A stretch of 43,628 nucleotides of DNA, taken from positions 1-43,628 of the forward strand of contig JABDAO010000013.1 of NCBI GenBank assembly GCA_013289095.1. Reading direction: 5' to 3'. The DNA comes from Bacteroidota bacterium. Lineage in GTDB: Bacteria; Bacteroidota; Bacteroidia; Palsa-965. Of this stretch, positions 23,912 through 33,551 are shown piece by piece. A model generated the notes under the pieces. The model saw only the letters and a program-made list of their open reading frames with translations. It was not told the origin of the DNA and did not search any database. Position 1 is the first letter of the stretch. Each line of letters opens with the position of its first letter. Made by a program: the position numbers and the translations under genes.

Positions 23912-25192
23912 ATGAAAGCAAACATCCCCGAAACAACCCAAAAAAGAGTGGTCATCATCGGCGGTGGATTTGGCGGCTTAAAGCTTGCCCGTAAACTTTC
24001 GAAAAGCAACCTCCAGGTTGTACTGCTCGACAAAAACAACTTCCACCAGTTCCAACCCCTCTTTTACCAGGTAGCCACAGCAGGCCTGGAACCAAGCACC
24101 ATTTCGTTCCCTTTCAGAAAGGTATTTCAGAAAACAAAGAATGTAAGCATCCGGAAGGCCAATGTAACCCGCATCGATGCAAAAGACAATATGCTTGCTA
24201 CCGATATCGGTTCTATTGCCTACGATTACCTGGTCATTGCCATCGGGGCCGACACCAATTATTTTGGGAACAAACAATTGGAAAAACAGGCCCTGCCCAT
24301 GAAATCGGTCACCGAAGCCTTGAACATCCGTAACCGCATCCTCGAAAACTACGAACAGGCCCTCAGCGCAGACGACGAGGAAAGCCGCCAGGCAATGATG
24401 AGCATTGTTGTGGTAGGCGGCGGACCTACCGGTGTGGAAGTATCGGGCACCCTTGCCGAGATGAAACGGTACATCCTGCCCAACGATTTTCCCGAACTGC
24501 CTTTTGAAAAAATGAAAATCTACCTCCTCGAAGCATCGCCAAAACTGCTTGGCAATATGTCGGCCCAGGCATCGGCTAAAAGCAAGCAGTATCTCGAAAA
24601 GCTTGGAGTGGACGTGTTGGTTGGCACCAGCGTAAAAGACTACGACGGAAAACGGGTAACACTCGATAACCGCGAACCCATCAAAACGCAGATCCTCATC
24701 TGGGCCGCAGGGGTCTTGGGCAATACCATTCCGGGCATTCCTCCCGAAAGCCTTGTTCGCGGCAACCGTATAAAAGTTGACAGCATCAACCGGGTGGAAG
24801 GCACGCAAAATATCTTTGCCATAGGCGATATTGCCTTTATGACCGAACAAGCCTGGCCAAAAGGCCATCCTCAGCTGGCTCAAACAGCCATTCAACAAGC
24901 CTCACGTCTGGCTTCGAACCTGAAATGCCTGACAGACAACAAACCTACCATTGCCTTTAAATACAAAGACCTGGGTTCGATGGCAACCGTCGGACGAAAC
25001 AAAGCCGTAGCCGATTTGCCTTTTATAAAATTTCAGGGCTTCTTTGCCTGGTGTGTATGGATGTTTGTACACCTCATGTCTATCGTAGGCATCAAGAACA
25101 GACTGTTTGTGTTTATCAACTGGGCCTGGAATTATTTTACGTATGATCAGAGTTTGAGACTTATTATCCGGTCGGAGGATAAAAAGGGTTAA
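23912..25192 (+). CDS. ndh: Type II NADH:quinone oxidoreductase (NDH-2)
   Basis: This 426-aa flavoprotein oxidises NADH and reduces quinone at the inner membrane without pumping protons. The FAD-binding Rossmann motif is VVIIGGGFGGLKLARKL (about residues 12-28). The NDH-2 quinone/FAD motif NNFHQFQPLFYQVATAGLEPS follows near 42-62. The NADH-binding motif is VVVGGGPTGVEVSGTLAEM (about 165-185). A second FAD contact is IFAIGDIAFM (about 300-310). The C-terminal amphipathic region FFAWCVWMFVHLMSIVGIKN and WAWNYFTYDQ provides membrane attachment, as in other Bacteroidota members. The length is typical. It is convergent with the dehydrogenase gene to its right; the two stop codons are only 2 bases apart, and I see no separate terminator hairpin. 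Confidence 0.92.
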   Translation: MKANIPETTQKRVVIIGGGFGGLKLARKLSKSNLQVVLLDKNNFHQFQPLFYQVATAGLEPSTISFPFRKVFQKTKNVSIRKANVTRIDAKDNMLATDIGSIAYDYLVIAIGADTNYFGNKQLEKQALPMKSVTEALNIRNRILENYEQALSADDEESRQAMMSIVVVGGGPTGVEVSGTLAEMKRYILPNDFPELPFEKMKIYLLEASPKLLGNMSAQASAKSKQYLEKLGVDVLVGTSVKDYDGKRVTLDNREPIKTQILIWAAGVLGNTIPGIPPESLVRGNRIKVDSINRVEGTQNIFAIGDIAFMTEQAWPKGHPQLAQTAIQQASRLASNLKCLTDNKPTIAFKYKDLGSMATVGRNKAVADLPFIKFQGFFAWCVWMFVHLMSIVGIKNRLFVFINWAWNYFTYDQSLRLIIRSEDKKG

Positions 25193-25194
25193 GG

Positions 25195-26145
25195 TTATTG
25201 AACACCAAGCAAATTGATGATCTTTCGCGCAAGCACTTCTGCAATCTTTACATTGCTTTCCTGGGTCCAGCCTGCTATATGGGGTGAGAGCATCACCTTG
25301 TTTGATTGAACAAGTTTTGAAAATGCTTCGGGCAATTCATCTTTTCGCAAGGCCTCGAACGACCCGCTTTCGTATTCGAGCACATCCAGACACGCGCCTT
25401 TTATCTTTCCACACTCCAGCTGTTTCACCAGATCGGCAGTACGCAGGATCTTGCCCCTCGAAGTGTTGATCACAAAAATGTTTTTACGGAAACGCCCGAA
25501 GAATGCATCATCGGCCAAAAACAATGTTTCAGTTGTAAGAGGGAGATGCAGACTCAGGATATCGGTTTCCTCAAAAATTGTTTCGAGGGCTGTTTCTTCT
25601 GCATATTCGCCCGAGAAACCGGTTTTGTATTTATCAAACGCCAGCACACGCACACCAAAGCCACGCAGACGTTGTGCAAACGCAGCCCCTACATTGCCAT
25701 AACCGATGATGCCGACTGTTTGTCCCATCAGCTCCAGACCGCGGTTTCCTTCGCGTACCCATTTCCCTTCACGTACTTCGTGGTTGGCTTTGCAGAGGTT
25801 GTTGAACAAGGCAAGCAACATACCCAGGGCATGCTCGGCCACAGCATCCTTATTTCCTTCGGGCGAATGCAGACAGCGTATGCCCTTGCTCCCGGCATAG
25901 GCCACATCAATGTTTTCCATCCCTGCTCCTGCCCTGGCAATGAATTTTAGACCGGTGCCTTTATCGATCATTGCCCGGTCGAGCTGTATACGGCTACGGA
26001 TAACGATTCCATCATATTCAGGGAGATGAGCTTCGATCTCTGCCGGTGTCCAGTGATAGTTCAGATGGCATTCGATGCCCGCTTTTTCGAGGGCTTCGTG
26101 CAAGGAAGCATGGTTGGAATCAATAAAGAGGACCTTATAGCTCAT
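25195..26145 (-). CDS. D-2-hydroxyacid dehydrogenase (phosphoglycerate dehydrogenase-like)
   Basis: This 316-aa NAD-dependent dehydrogenase belongs to the PGDH/2-hydroxyacid family. The NAD-binding motif is GQTVGIIGYGNVGAAFAQRL (about residues 140-160). The catalytic triad is visible: Arg in NTSRGKILRTADL (about 228-240), Glu in CLDVLEYE (about 256-263), and His in LSPHIAGWT (about 289-297). There is no C-terminal ACT domain, so it is the short form. Serine biosynthesis (3-phosphoglycerate oxidation) is the likely but unproven role; other 2-hydroxy acids are possible. It starts 7 bases after the S9A peptidase stop codon, so it is probably the last gene of the long - strand series. Confidence 0.88.
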   Translation of the reverse strand: MSYKVLFIDSNHASLHEALEKAGIECHLNYHWTPAEIEAHLPEYDGIVIRSRIQLDRAMIDKGTGLKFIARAGAGMENIDVAYAGSKGIRCLHSPEGNKDAVAEHALGMLLALFNNLCKANHEVREGKWVREGNRGLELMGQTVGIIGYGNVGAAFAQRLRGFGVRVLAFDKYKTGFSGEYAEETALETIFEETDILSLHLPLTTETLFLADDAFFGRFRKNIFVINTSRGKILRTADLVKQLECGKIKGACLDVLEYESGSFEALRKDELPEAFSKLVQSNKVMLSPHIAGWTQESNVKIAEVLARKIINLLGVQ

Positions 26146-26152
26146 GATACGC

Positions 26153-28291
26153 TCAATAGATAGGTTTTACACCCATGTTATAAAACATAAACGCCCATTT
26201 ATCGCTCTGCTCCTCAATGATTTTAGAGACGGGCTTACCGGCCCCGTGACCGGCCTTGCTTTCAATACGGATGAGAACGGGCAGCACACCTTTATTTTTC
26301 TCCTGCAAGGTGGCAATAAATTTAAACGAATGGGCAGGCACCACCCGGTCGTCGTGATCGGCCGTCATCACCAGGGTTGCCGGATACGCTATTTCCTTGA
26401 TGTTGTGCAGGGGAGAGTATTTGTAGAGGTAATCAAAATAGGCGCTGCTGTCGCTCGATCCGTATTCAACCACCCATCCCCATCCTACCGTGAATTTATG
26501 AAAACGCAGCATATCCAGCACACCAACTTCGGGGAATGCCACTTTGAATAATTCGGGGCGCTGGGTCATACAGGCGCCAACAAGCAATCCCCCGTTCGAA
26601 CCGCCTTCGATAGCAAGCTTTTCGGAAGAAGTGTATTTCTCCTTGATGAGATACTCGCCAGCGGCGATAAAATCATCAAATACATTTTGTTTGTTCAGGA
26701 GGTTTCCTCCCTTATGCCATTTCTCGCCATACTCATTTCCTCCCCGTATATTGGCAACGGCATACACCCCTCCGTTCTCCATGAGTACTATGTTCGAAGT
26801 GCTGAACCAGGGGCTCAGGGAAATATTGAAACCACCGTATCCATACAAAAGCGTGGGGTTGGTTCCATCGAGCTTGATGCCTTTTTTGTAAACCAGGAAC
26901 AGGGGGATCTTTGTCCCGTCCTTGCTTGGATAAAACACTTGTCTGGTTTCGTATTCCCCGGGTTTAAACTGTACTTCGGCCCGGTGCCAAAGCGTAGAAA
27001 CGCCGCTGGCAATATCGTATTGATAGATGGAAGATGGATAGGTAAACGAAGTAAAGGAATAGAAAATGGTTTTATCATCACGATAGCCAGAAAACCCATC
27101 GGCAGTGCCTAGTGCAGGAAGCATGATTTCGTGTTCCTTTTTTCCGGAAAGATCGAACTGGTAAACATGGGTAGTCACGTCTTTGAGATAGTTTACAAAC
27201 AGCTTTCCACCGGCAGTTGCGCTGGAAGAAATAAGTTCGGGCTGCTCAGGCACCAGCTCTTTCCAGGCAGCTGGTTCGGGGTGTTTTGTATCCACTTCGA
27301 GGATGCGTTTGTTGGCAGCCCCGTTGTTGGTTTCGACAATGAATTTATCGTCGTTGTTATCGAGTACCATGTAGTCATGCTCGAAACCGGGAAAGAGCAT
27401 GTTAAAGTCTTTTTGTTTGGAATGAAGATCTTTGTACATCATTTCGGTTCCTTCGGTGCCGGCAGAGATATAGAGGAGCAGATAGCGTTCATCCTCTGTG
27501 ACCTGTGAACCTACGTATTGTTTTGCTTCCTTACAGGCGTATATCAGCACATCTTTTTCCTGGGCATCGCCCAGTTTGTGAAAATAGATTTTCTGAAATT
27601 CGTTGCTGTTCGAGAATTCTTTTCCTGGTTTTGGAGCATCATAGCGGCTGTAATAAAACCCATCGCCGCACCAGGAAGCACCACCGAACTTTACCCATTT
27701 GAGTTCATCGACCTGCTTTTTTTGAGATGCTACTTCCATGACATACATATTTTGCCAGTCGCTCCCGCTTTGGTTGACCGAATAGGTCACGTATTTTTTG
27801 TCATGCGAAAAGCTGACAAGCGCTACGGCTGCAGTCCCATCGGCCGACATGGTGTTGGGATCGAGAAACACTTTCGGTCCGGCAGTTAACCCTTTTTGAA
27901 AAAAGATGACCGCCTGGTTTTGCAAACCGTCGTTGCGGCTATAGAAATAGTACTCGCCTGCCTTTTGGGGAGATGAATACCTCGGAAAATTCATGAGTTT
28001 GGTGAGGCGATCCTTGATCTTTGCGCGATAGTCTATCTGGTCAAGAAAGGCATTCGTAACCTTGTTTTGTTCGGCCACCCAGTTTTTTACTTCCCGGGCA
28101 GTATCATTTTCAAGCCAGCGATAGGGATCGGCCACCTTCGTGCCGAAGTAATCGTCCACCTGATTGCCCTTGTGGGTCTGGGGGTATGTCAGTTTATCGA
28201 GAGAACCGGTTTTCATAGAAGACGGATTAGAACAGGCAGAGAGAACCAACAGTGAAAGAGCAAACAGATGAGCAACGGGGTTCTTCATCAT
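26153..28291 (-). CDS. Prolyl oligopeptidase family (S9A) lipoprotein
   Basis: The start was chosen at 28289-28291, where MMKNPVAHLFALSLLVLSAC gives a lipoprotein signal with Cys as the lipidated residue. The frame extends far upstream only by chance. The 712-aa product has the S9A N-terminal segment (VADPYRWLEN) and a seven-bladed propeller (about residues 70-430). The alpha/beta-hydrolase domain follows. Its catalytic Ser is in GGSNGGLLVG (near 565), Asp in TADHDDRVVP (near 647), and His in AGHGAGKP (near 684). It cleaves Pro-containing peptides in the periplasm. It lies 80 bases after mgtE and 7 bases before the dehydrogenase gene. Length and motifs are complete. Confidence 0.93.
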   Translation of the reverse strand: MMKNPVAHLFALSLLVLSACSNPSSMKTGSLDKLTYPQTHKGNQVDDYFGTKVADPYRWLENDTAREVKNWVAEQNKVTNAFLDQIDYRAKIKDRLTKLMNFPRYSSPQKAGEYYFYSRNDGLQNQAVIFFQKGLTAGPKVFLDPNTMSADGTAAVALVSFSHDKKYVTYSVNQSGSDWQNMYVMEVASQKKQVDELKWVKFGGASWCGDGFYYSRYDAPKPGKEFSNSNEFQKIYFHKLGDAQEKDVLIYACKEAKQYVGSQVTEDERYLLLYISAGTEGTEMMYKDLHSKQKDFNMLFPGFEHDYMVLDNNDDKFIVETNNGAANKRILEVDTKHPEPAAWKELVPEQPELISSSATAGGKLFVNYLKDVTTHVYQFDLSGKKEHEIMLPALGTADGFSGYRDDKTIFYSFTSFTYPSSIYQYDIASGVSTLWHRAEVQFKPGEYETRQVFYPSKDGTKIPLFLVYKKGIKLDGTNPTLLYGYGGFNISLSPWFSTSNIVLMENGGVYAVANIRGGNEYGEKWHKGGNLLNKQNVFDDFIAAGEYLIKEKYTSSEKLAIEGGSNGGLLVGACMTQRPELFKVAFPEVGVLDMLRFHKFTVGWGWVVEYGSSDSSAYFDYLYKYSPLHNIKEIAYPATLVMTADHDDRVVPAHSFKFIATLQEKNKGVLPVLIRIESKAGHGAGKPVSKIIEEQSDKWAFMFYNMGVKPIY

Positions 28292-28371
28292 GCGTGTTGT
28301 TGTTTTTTTGAGAAATGAATAAAATGCCGCATTGCGTGCTGGCCAGCTAAAAATGGAACAACCGGGTTGGC

Positions 28372-29766
28372 TTACAGAAGTACGCCCCGCATCATCAGGG
28401 TTGCTACGGTGAAGTAGATGATCAGACCGGTTACATCCACCAGCGTAGCTACAAAAGGAGCGGAGGAAACAGCAGGGTCGCGCCCGAAACGTTTTAAAAC
28501 AATCGGGAGCAAAGATCCGCTCAGGTTGCCCCAGAGCACCACCCCGATCAGTGAAACACCCACGGTAGCTCCCACCAATATCCAATGTTCACCATATACG
28601 TTTACGAATGCCGACCAGAGTGCGATGCGCAGGAAACCAATTGTGCCGAGGATAATGCCAAGCACCAGGCCTATGAGCAATTCTTTTTTGATGATCCTCC
28701 ACCACTCTTTGATGGTCACCTCGCCCAGGGCAAGTGCACGGATAATGAGTGTAGATGCCTGTGAGCCGGTGTTGCCTCCGCTGGAGATGATCAGAGGCAC
28801 AAAAAGCGCAAGCACAACCGCCTTTGCAATCTGATCCTGAAAAAAGGACATGGCTGTAGCCGTAAATGTTTCGCCGATAAAGAGCACCACCAGCCACCCT
28901 GCACGTTTCTTGATGAGCTGCCAGAAAGGCATGGTCATGTAGGGCTCGTCGAGCACTTCCATACCGCCCATTTTCTGTACGTCTTCTGTTTCTTCTTTAC
29001 GGATCACATCCACCACATCGTCGATGGTGATACGGCCCACCAGACGGCCGATGACATCTACCACCGGGAGCACAACGAGGTTGTATTTCTCCATCACCCG
29101 GGCCGCTTCTTCGGCATCGGTATTTGTTTTTACCGAAATGATTTCTTCATTAAAAAGCTGCTTGATTGGCACACGCAGGGAGGAGGTAAGCACTTTTTTA
29201 AGCGAAATCAGACCGAGCAATTTGTCATCGTCATCCACTACATAGATGGCGTAAATATGCTGAATATCGTCGGCATGCGAGCGGAGCTCACGTACGCAAT
29301 CGATCATATTCTTATTGACATTTACCTTTACCAGCTCTTTGGCCATGAGCCCCCCGGCGGTGTTCGAATCGTAGTTGAGCAGGTCTACAATGTCGCTGGC
29401 CTGTTCAGGGTCTTCGATGTGCGAAAGCACCTCGTTTTGTACTTTATCCGATAATTCAGAAATGACATCGGCCGCATCATCCGATTCCATATTATCAATA
29501 AACTGCTCGGCAATTTCTTTGGATGTGAGCGAAGCCAGGAACCGTTCGCGGGCATCCTCATCCATCTCGACCAGCACCTTTCCAGCTTCTTCGTCGCTCA
29601 GGTGTTTGTATACGAATTTTGATTCCTCGATATCGAGTTCGTTGAAAATCTCGGCAATATCAGAGGCATGGAGCTCCTGCAGCAGCCCGTCGATAAAGGC
29701 ATCATTCCCTGCACTGATGGCTTCTTTCAGCGCATCCAGGTATTCCGTGGTGAGTTGGAAGTTCAT
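28372..29766 (-). CDS. mgtE: Magnesium transporter MgtE
   Basis: The chosen start is the ATG at 29764-29766 (MNFQLTTEYLDALKEAI); the longer frame adds only 11 residues. The 464-aa product shows the standard MgtE order. An N-terminal superhelical domain has VEMDEDARERFLASL and MESDDAADVISEL (about residues 20-125). Two CBS domains follow (about 130-255), then five C-terminal membrane helices (about 280-464) containing the selectivity-filter region IISSGGNTGSQASTLIIRAL. It is a Mg2+ channel gated by cytoplasmic Mg2+ binding to the acidic N and CBS domains. The gap to ksgA is 106 bases and to the peptidase gene 80 bases. I do not see an obvious Mg2+ riboswitch in the leader. Confidence 0.95.
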   Translation of the reverse strand: MNFQLTTEYLDALKEAISAGNDAFIDGLLQELHASDIAEIFNELDIEESKFVYKHLSDEEAGKVLVEMDEDARERFLASLTSKEIAEQFIDNMESDDAADVISELSDKVQNEVLSHIEDPEQASDIVDLLNYDSNTAGGLMAKELVKVNVNKNMIDCVRELRSHADDIQHIYAIYVVDDDDKLLGLISLKKVLTSSLRVPIKQLFNEEIISVKTNTDAEEAARVMEKYNLVVLPVVDVIGRLVGRITIDDVVDVIRKEETEDVQKMGGMEVLDEPYMTMPFWQLIKKRAGWLVVLFIGETFTATAMSFFQDQIAKAVVLALFVPLIISSGGNTGSQASTLIIRALALGEVTIKEWWRIIKKELLIGLVLGIILGTIGFLRIALWSAFVNVYGEHWILVGATVGVSLIGVVLWGNLSGSLLPIVLKRFGRDPAVSSAPFVATLVDVTGLIIYFTVATLMMRGVLL

Positions 29767-29872
29767 GCTGGAAATGGGGGTTTGTTGAAAACGGGGCAAA
29801 GGTAGGATTTATACGTTAAAAGGAGGATGTTTTTTATCCGCCCTAGACCGATGAACCCGTACATAAAAAAGT

Positions 29873-30649
29873 CTAAACCTGGGGTGTCAGCAGCAATGTA
29901 AGCTCTACAAAATCGGGTACGCTGAGCCGTTCTGCACGCAGGGCAAAAAAGGGATGTGTAAGCACAGACTCGTCGGTAATCAGGGCACGCACTGCATTGC
30001 GGATGGTCTTGCGGCGCTGGTTGAATGCCGTTTTCACAACTTTGATAAAAAAGGCTTCATCGCAACCCAGGCTTTGGCTGGCATTTCGTTTCAGACGTAT
30101 CACTGCCGATTTTACTTTGGGGGGCGGCTGAAACACCTGTTCGTTGACGGTAAACAGATACTCGATATCATACCAGGCCTGCAACAGCACGCTGATGATG
30201 CCGTATGTTTTAGACCCCGGTTTGGATGCCAGACGCAGGGCCACTTCCTTTTGAAACATCCCTACCACTTCGGGCACCAGCTGACGGTGCTCAAGCACCT
30301 TGAACAGGATCTGTGTAGAGATGTTGTACGGAAAATTGCCGATGATGGCAAAAGGCTCGTTGAACCGTTCCTCCAACGGATATTCAAGAAAATCGGCCGA
30401 GAAGATGCGGTCTTGCAGCATCGGGAAATGGTCTTTGAGCCAGACAATGGATTCGGTATCAATATCGATGACGGAAGTCTCGGATGCGGTGTTCAGCACC
30501 AGGTATTTGGTCAGCACCCCCATACCAGGTCCTACTTCCAGGACTTTTGCGTATCCCTTGTGCGAAAGACTGTCAACAATTTTTTTTGCAATATTCTCAT
30601 CTTTCAGAAAATGCTGCCCAAGGTGCTTCTTTGCTTTTACCGGGATCAT
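29873..30649 (-). CDS. ksgA: 16S rRNA dimethyladenosine transferase KsgA (RsmA)
   Basis: The ATG at 30647-30649 ([21 protein letters not shown]) matches the family N-terminus. The 258-aa enzyme dimethylates two adjacent adenines near the 3' end of 16S rRNA during 30S maturation, using S-adenosylmethionine. Motif I is [15 protein letters not shown] (about residues 32-46) and motif IV is GNFPYNIS (about 103-110; NLPY in many species). The C-terminal basic/helical domain has [13 protein letters not shown]. Length is normal. DUF4286 lies just upstream (99-base gap) and mgtE downstream. Confidence 0.95.
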   Translation of the reverse strand: MIPVKAKKHLGQHFLKDENIAKKIVDSLSHKGYAKVLEVGPGMGVLTKYLVLNTASETSVIDIDTESIVWLKDHFPMLQDRIFSADFLEYPLEERFNEPFAIIGNFPYNISTQILFKVLEHRQLVPEVVGMFQKEVALRLASKPGSKTYGIISVLLQAWYDIEYLFTVNEQVFQPPPKVKSAVIRLKRNASQSLGCDEAFFIKVVKTAFNQRRKTIRNAVRALITDESVLTHPFFALRAERLSVPDFVELTLLLTPQV

Positions 30650-30748
30650 AACGTGTGGAAGTGTTTGGAGAACAAGGTAACATGTTAAACCCGCATGATG
30701 CATCAGAACCAGGCATTCGCGCTCAAATCATCGAATGCACAACCTGGG

Positions 30749-31048
30749 TTAAACTACTTCCAGCAAGGTGCGAAAAGCTACGTATTTGTCTTTGTAACGA
30801 TCGGTGTGTGTTTTCTGCAAGGCGGGTGAGTGCTCACGCTGATACTCATCGAGGTCTGCACGGTTTGCACAGGTGTATTGGATGCAATAGGTGATGCCCG
30901 AATCGTCGTCCACCAGCACCTTGTACATCTTCTGTTCCAGGAAAAAACCCGTGGCCATGACTTTTGGAATATGCACATCCTTCATCCACCTGAACCATTC
31001 GTCGTGAATGGTTTTGTCAACACTTATTGTAACGTTATAGATGATCAT
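30749..31048 (-). CDS. DUF4286 family protein
   Basis: This 99-aa soluble protein begins MIIYNVTISVDKTIHDEWFRW and contains KVMATGFFLEQKMYKVL and ITYCIQYTCANRADLDEY. These are the signatures of DUF4286, a small ferredoxin-like (dimeric alpha/beta-barrel type) family commonly placed next to ksgA and the TPR gene in Bacteroidota. The function is unknown; the fold resembles small ligand-binding or monooxygenase-like proteins. The start follows 35 bases after the TPR gene stop, so it is probably co-transcribed. Confidence 0.85.
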   Translation of the reverse strand: MIIYNVTISVDKTIHDEWFRWMKDVHIPKVMATGFFLEQKMYKVLVDDDSGITYCIQYTCANRADLDEYQREHSPALQKTHTDRYKDKYVAFRTLLEVV

Positions 31049-31083
31049 GAAAAAAAATAAATGTTTAATTATACCCGGCTCAT

Positions 31084-32931
31084 TCAGTTGACGGTATCCC
31101 CTCTCAATGCTCTGAATCTTTTTCGCGCTTCCACCACAAACGTACTGCCGGGATATTTCAGCAGCAGATCCTGGTAATAGCCCATGGCCTTTTCCTTGTT
31201 TTTTAATTTCTCTTCATAGAGAACAGCCATGTCGTACAGGGCTTCATCTGCAAGAATATCATTGCCATAGTCGTTTACCACTTTTTGGAAATAGACGATG
31301 GCATCCTCAAAACGTCCTTGCTTGACACGTATCTTTGCGCGTTTCATGACCACATCATCGCTCAGGGCATGTGTAGGGAAGAGCTGGTTGATCGAATCGA
31401 GTGTAGCAAAAGCATCCTCCTCCTTGTTTTGAAACGAGAGCAGATCGGCCCGTGCAAAAAGAATCATGGGAACCGAATTGGTATCATCCGCCATATTCTC
31501 GCTGATGAGGAGCGAAAGGGCCATGGCATCGTTGGCAATGAGTTTTGATGTGGCCCCTTTCAGGACATCAAGCTGGGCCTGTGCCCATTTAAAATCGCCG
31601 GTATAAAACCCAACCTTGGCATTGCGGAATTTAGCTTCCTGCCCGATCGGATCATACTTGAATGCTTTTTCGACCTGCGAATATTTCAGCGAAGCTTCCC
31701 ATACTTCACCTTGCAGCAGCAGGATATCGCCCAGTTCGAGCTTACATTCGGCCTGGGCCATGGGGTTGGCCTGGGGCAGCTCAATGATTGTATTAAGGAG
31801 TTCGGTGGCAGCATCTGTTTTGTGCAAATAGAATGCTTCGAGGTGGGCGAGTTCCTGCATGGTCTTGCAGGTAGAGGCATTTTTACCCAGGTCGGAGAGT
31901 GTAGCGTTGTACTGTTTTTCAAGATCCAGGAGGTCTTCCTGTTTCCAGCTGCCCATACGGGTGAGCTTATGATTGAGGGCTGTGAGCAGATCGAGTCTTG
32001 CATTCTGAAAGAAATACGTTCCAGGGCCCAGCCCAATAACATATTGATAACACTTGGCTGCATCATCAAAGTCTTCGTTCGAGACACAGATCGAAGCCAG
32101 GCTCATGACCCGGGTACCTTCTTCCTTTTTGCGTTTATCCAATGCCCTTGCCTGTACAAAGGCGGCATCAAATTCTTTTTGCTGGATAAGCATCCAAAGA
32201 AGCAGTTCTGAAAAAACGGTCTTATCGCCTTCGTGCTGGACCCTGCGCAAAAGTTCATTTTTGAGAATATCGTTTTTTGCCGCGTCGGCATTGCGGTTGA
32301 ACTTGTCCTGAAGCAGGTTCTGAACAGTTTGCAACGTGCGTTCATCCATGGCTACGGCGTCCAGATATTCGGCGGCCATAGAGGCATACTCTTTCTTGCT
32401 TTCATACACCTCGGCAAGCTCGAAGTTGAAGGGATAAAAGCTGATCATCTTTCTCCCCTTTTTATAGGTTTCGATGGCAAAATCGTACTCCTTCAGGTTG
32501 AGGAATGATTTGGCCAGGTCGAATACCTGGTTTTGGTTGGGCGAAATGTCTTTGATGGCCTGTTCGTATTCTTTCTTTGTTTTGTCGGGTTGCCCCGATG
32601 CTTTGAAGAGTGTGCCGAGATCGACCCGGTAGCTGAGGTCGTAGGGGAAATTCCGGATCTGTTTACGGATTATTTTTTCCGCTTTTTTATAGTCCTTGGT
32701 TTGGATCAAGCAATCGATGTAGTAGGTGTAGTAAAGTTCGCTGGCTTTGTGGTTGTAAAGTTTTTCATAGTATACCAGGGCCTTGTCGAATTCACCGCCC
32801 TGGTAATACTGCACAGCAAGCTGCTCATCCGGGGTAGGTTGCGAAGGGGCAGTCTGCCCAGGCATAGGACATGACCAGACCGAGAGGAATATACCGGTCC
32901 AAAGAATGATCCGGCTAATCATCATCTTCAT
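31084..32931 (-). CDS. Tetratricopeptide-repeat exported protein (615 aa)
   Basis: The start at 32931 gives a signal sequence (MKMMISRIILWTGIFLSVWS, with a Cys just after it), so the protein is exported and perhaps lipidated. It carries many TPR units. The first cluster (about residues 35-200) has GEFDKALVYYEKLY and KDYKKAEKIIRKQI. A middle alpha-helical region follows, then a second cluster (about 400-600) with EDAFATLDSINQLFPTHALSDD, GRFEDAIVYFQKVVNDYG and KEKAMGYYQDLLLKYPGS. This is a typical YfgC/BamD-like scaffold, but no catalytic domain is present. The start overlaps the upstream lipoprotein gene by 17 bases, so the two are translationally coupled. It lies between serS/lipoprotein and DUF4286/ksgA. 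The partner protein is unknown. Confidence 0.85.
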   Translation of the reverse strand: MKMMISRIILWTGIFLSVWSCPMPGQTAPSQPTPDEQLAVQYYQGGEFDKALVYYEKLYNHKASELYYTYYIDCLIQTKDYKKAEKIIRKQIRNFPYDLSYRVDLGTLFKASGQPDKTKKEYEQAIKDISPNQNQVFDLAKSFLNLKEYDFAIETYKKGRKMISFYPFNFELAEVYESKKEYASMAAEYLDAVAMDERTLQTVQNLLQDKFNRNADAAKNDILKNELLRRVQHEGDKTVFSELLLWMLIQQKEFDAAFVQARALDKRKKEEGTRVMSLASICVSNEDFDDAAKCYQYVIGLGPGTYFFQNARLDLLTALNHKLTRMGSWKQEDLLDLEKQYNATLSDLGKNASTCKTMQELAHLEAFYLHKTDAATELLNTIIELPQANPMAQAECKLELGDILLLQGEVWEASLKYSQVEKAFKYDPIGQEAKFRNAKVGFYTGDFKWAQAQLDVLKGATSKLIANDAMALSLLISENMADDTNSVPMILFARADLLSFQNKEEDAFATLDSINQLFPTHALSDDVVMKRAKIRVKQGRFEDAIVYFQKVVNDYGNDILADEALYDMAVLYEEKLKNKEKAMGYYQDLLLKYPGSTFVVEARKRFRALRGDTVN

Positions 32932-33547
32932 CGTCTGTCCTCTTTTTGCCGGTCAGAACAGGAGGCTCCTTGCCTCCGGTTGCTTTCAACTGTTTTACCT
33001 TATCTAGCACACCCTCCATTTTTTCCTGATAGGTCTTAAAGGCATTTAACACAGCCGGAGCAAGCATGCCGGCCGAATTAGAGAGTGCCGTGACATGCTG
33101 TTTTTCACGGAGGAGACAGGTTTTAGCATCCAGTTTTTCGCTAAGGGTATTGTGTCTCAGGTCGTGGGCAAGACTAGTGCATTGAATTTCTTCTTCGTGT
33201 ATTTTCTTTAGGAGTTCCCGTCCATCGCTGGTACAGATTCCGAGCACACGCTTTACATTGAAAAATTGGGTCAGAAACAAACGCTCGTCCCTGGTGATCG
33301 TATCTTTTCGCGTTGGATCTTCCAGATTGAATTTGATGTATCGGAGGTTAGACGACAACAGATCGTACGCCTTGTGTACGGCCGCTGTATCAATTTTTTT
33401 AAATACAGAATCGATTACCTCCACCGCTTTTGAAAGACTATCGGCCGAGGCCAGCTCGATGGGGTGTTTGGATACACCCGAACACGAAGTGAAACCGAGG
33501 GCCGCCAACAGAACAAGAAAAGAAAAACAAGCAGTGCGTAGCATCAT
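32915..33547 (-). CDS. Predicted lipoprotein of unknown function (210 aa)
   Basis: The N-terminus MMLRTACFSFLVLLAALGFT is followed by SCSG, a good lipobox with lipidation at Cys 22. The mature protein is helical, with several Cys (GICTSDGRELL, EIQCTSLAHDL, AKTCLLREKQH). It ends in a strongly acidic tail (TDDEDDD). I do not recognise a domain. The gene starts 4 bases after the serS stop, and its end overlaps the TPR gene start by 17 bases, so the three are clearly one transcription unit. A role with the TPR protein at the envelope is plausible. Confidence 0.7.
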   Translation of the reverse strand: MMLRTACFSFLVLLAALGFTSCSGVSKHPIELASADSLSKAVEVIDSVFKKIDTAAVHKAYDLLSSNLRYIKFNLEDPTRKDTITRDERLFLTQFFNVKRVLGICTSDGRELLKKIHEEEIQCTSLAHDLRHNTLSEKLDAKTCLLREKQHVTALSNSAGMLAPAVLNAFKTYQEKMEGVLDKVKQLKATGGKEPPVLTGKKRTDDEDDD

Positions 33548-33551
33548 GAAC

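Noticed and set aside
23978-24898. 306-aa open frame on the - strand
   Set aside because: It is fully antisense to the NADH dehydrogenase gene, which has complete family motifs; no known motifs in the antisense product.
28291-28585. N-terminal extension of the S9A peptidase
   Set aside because: It would bury a good lipoprotein signal peptide and overlap the mgtE 3' end.
29954-30688. 244-aa open frame on the + strand
   Set aside because: It is antisense to ksgA, which carries the SAM-binding and NFPY motifs.
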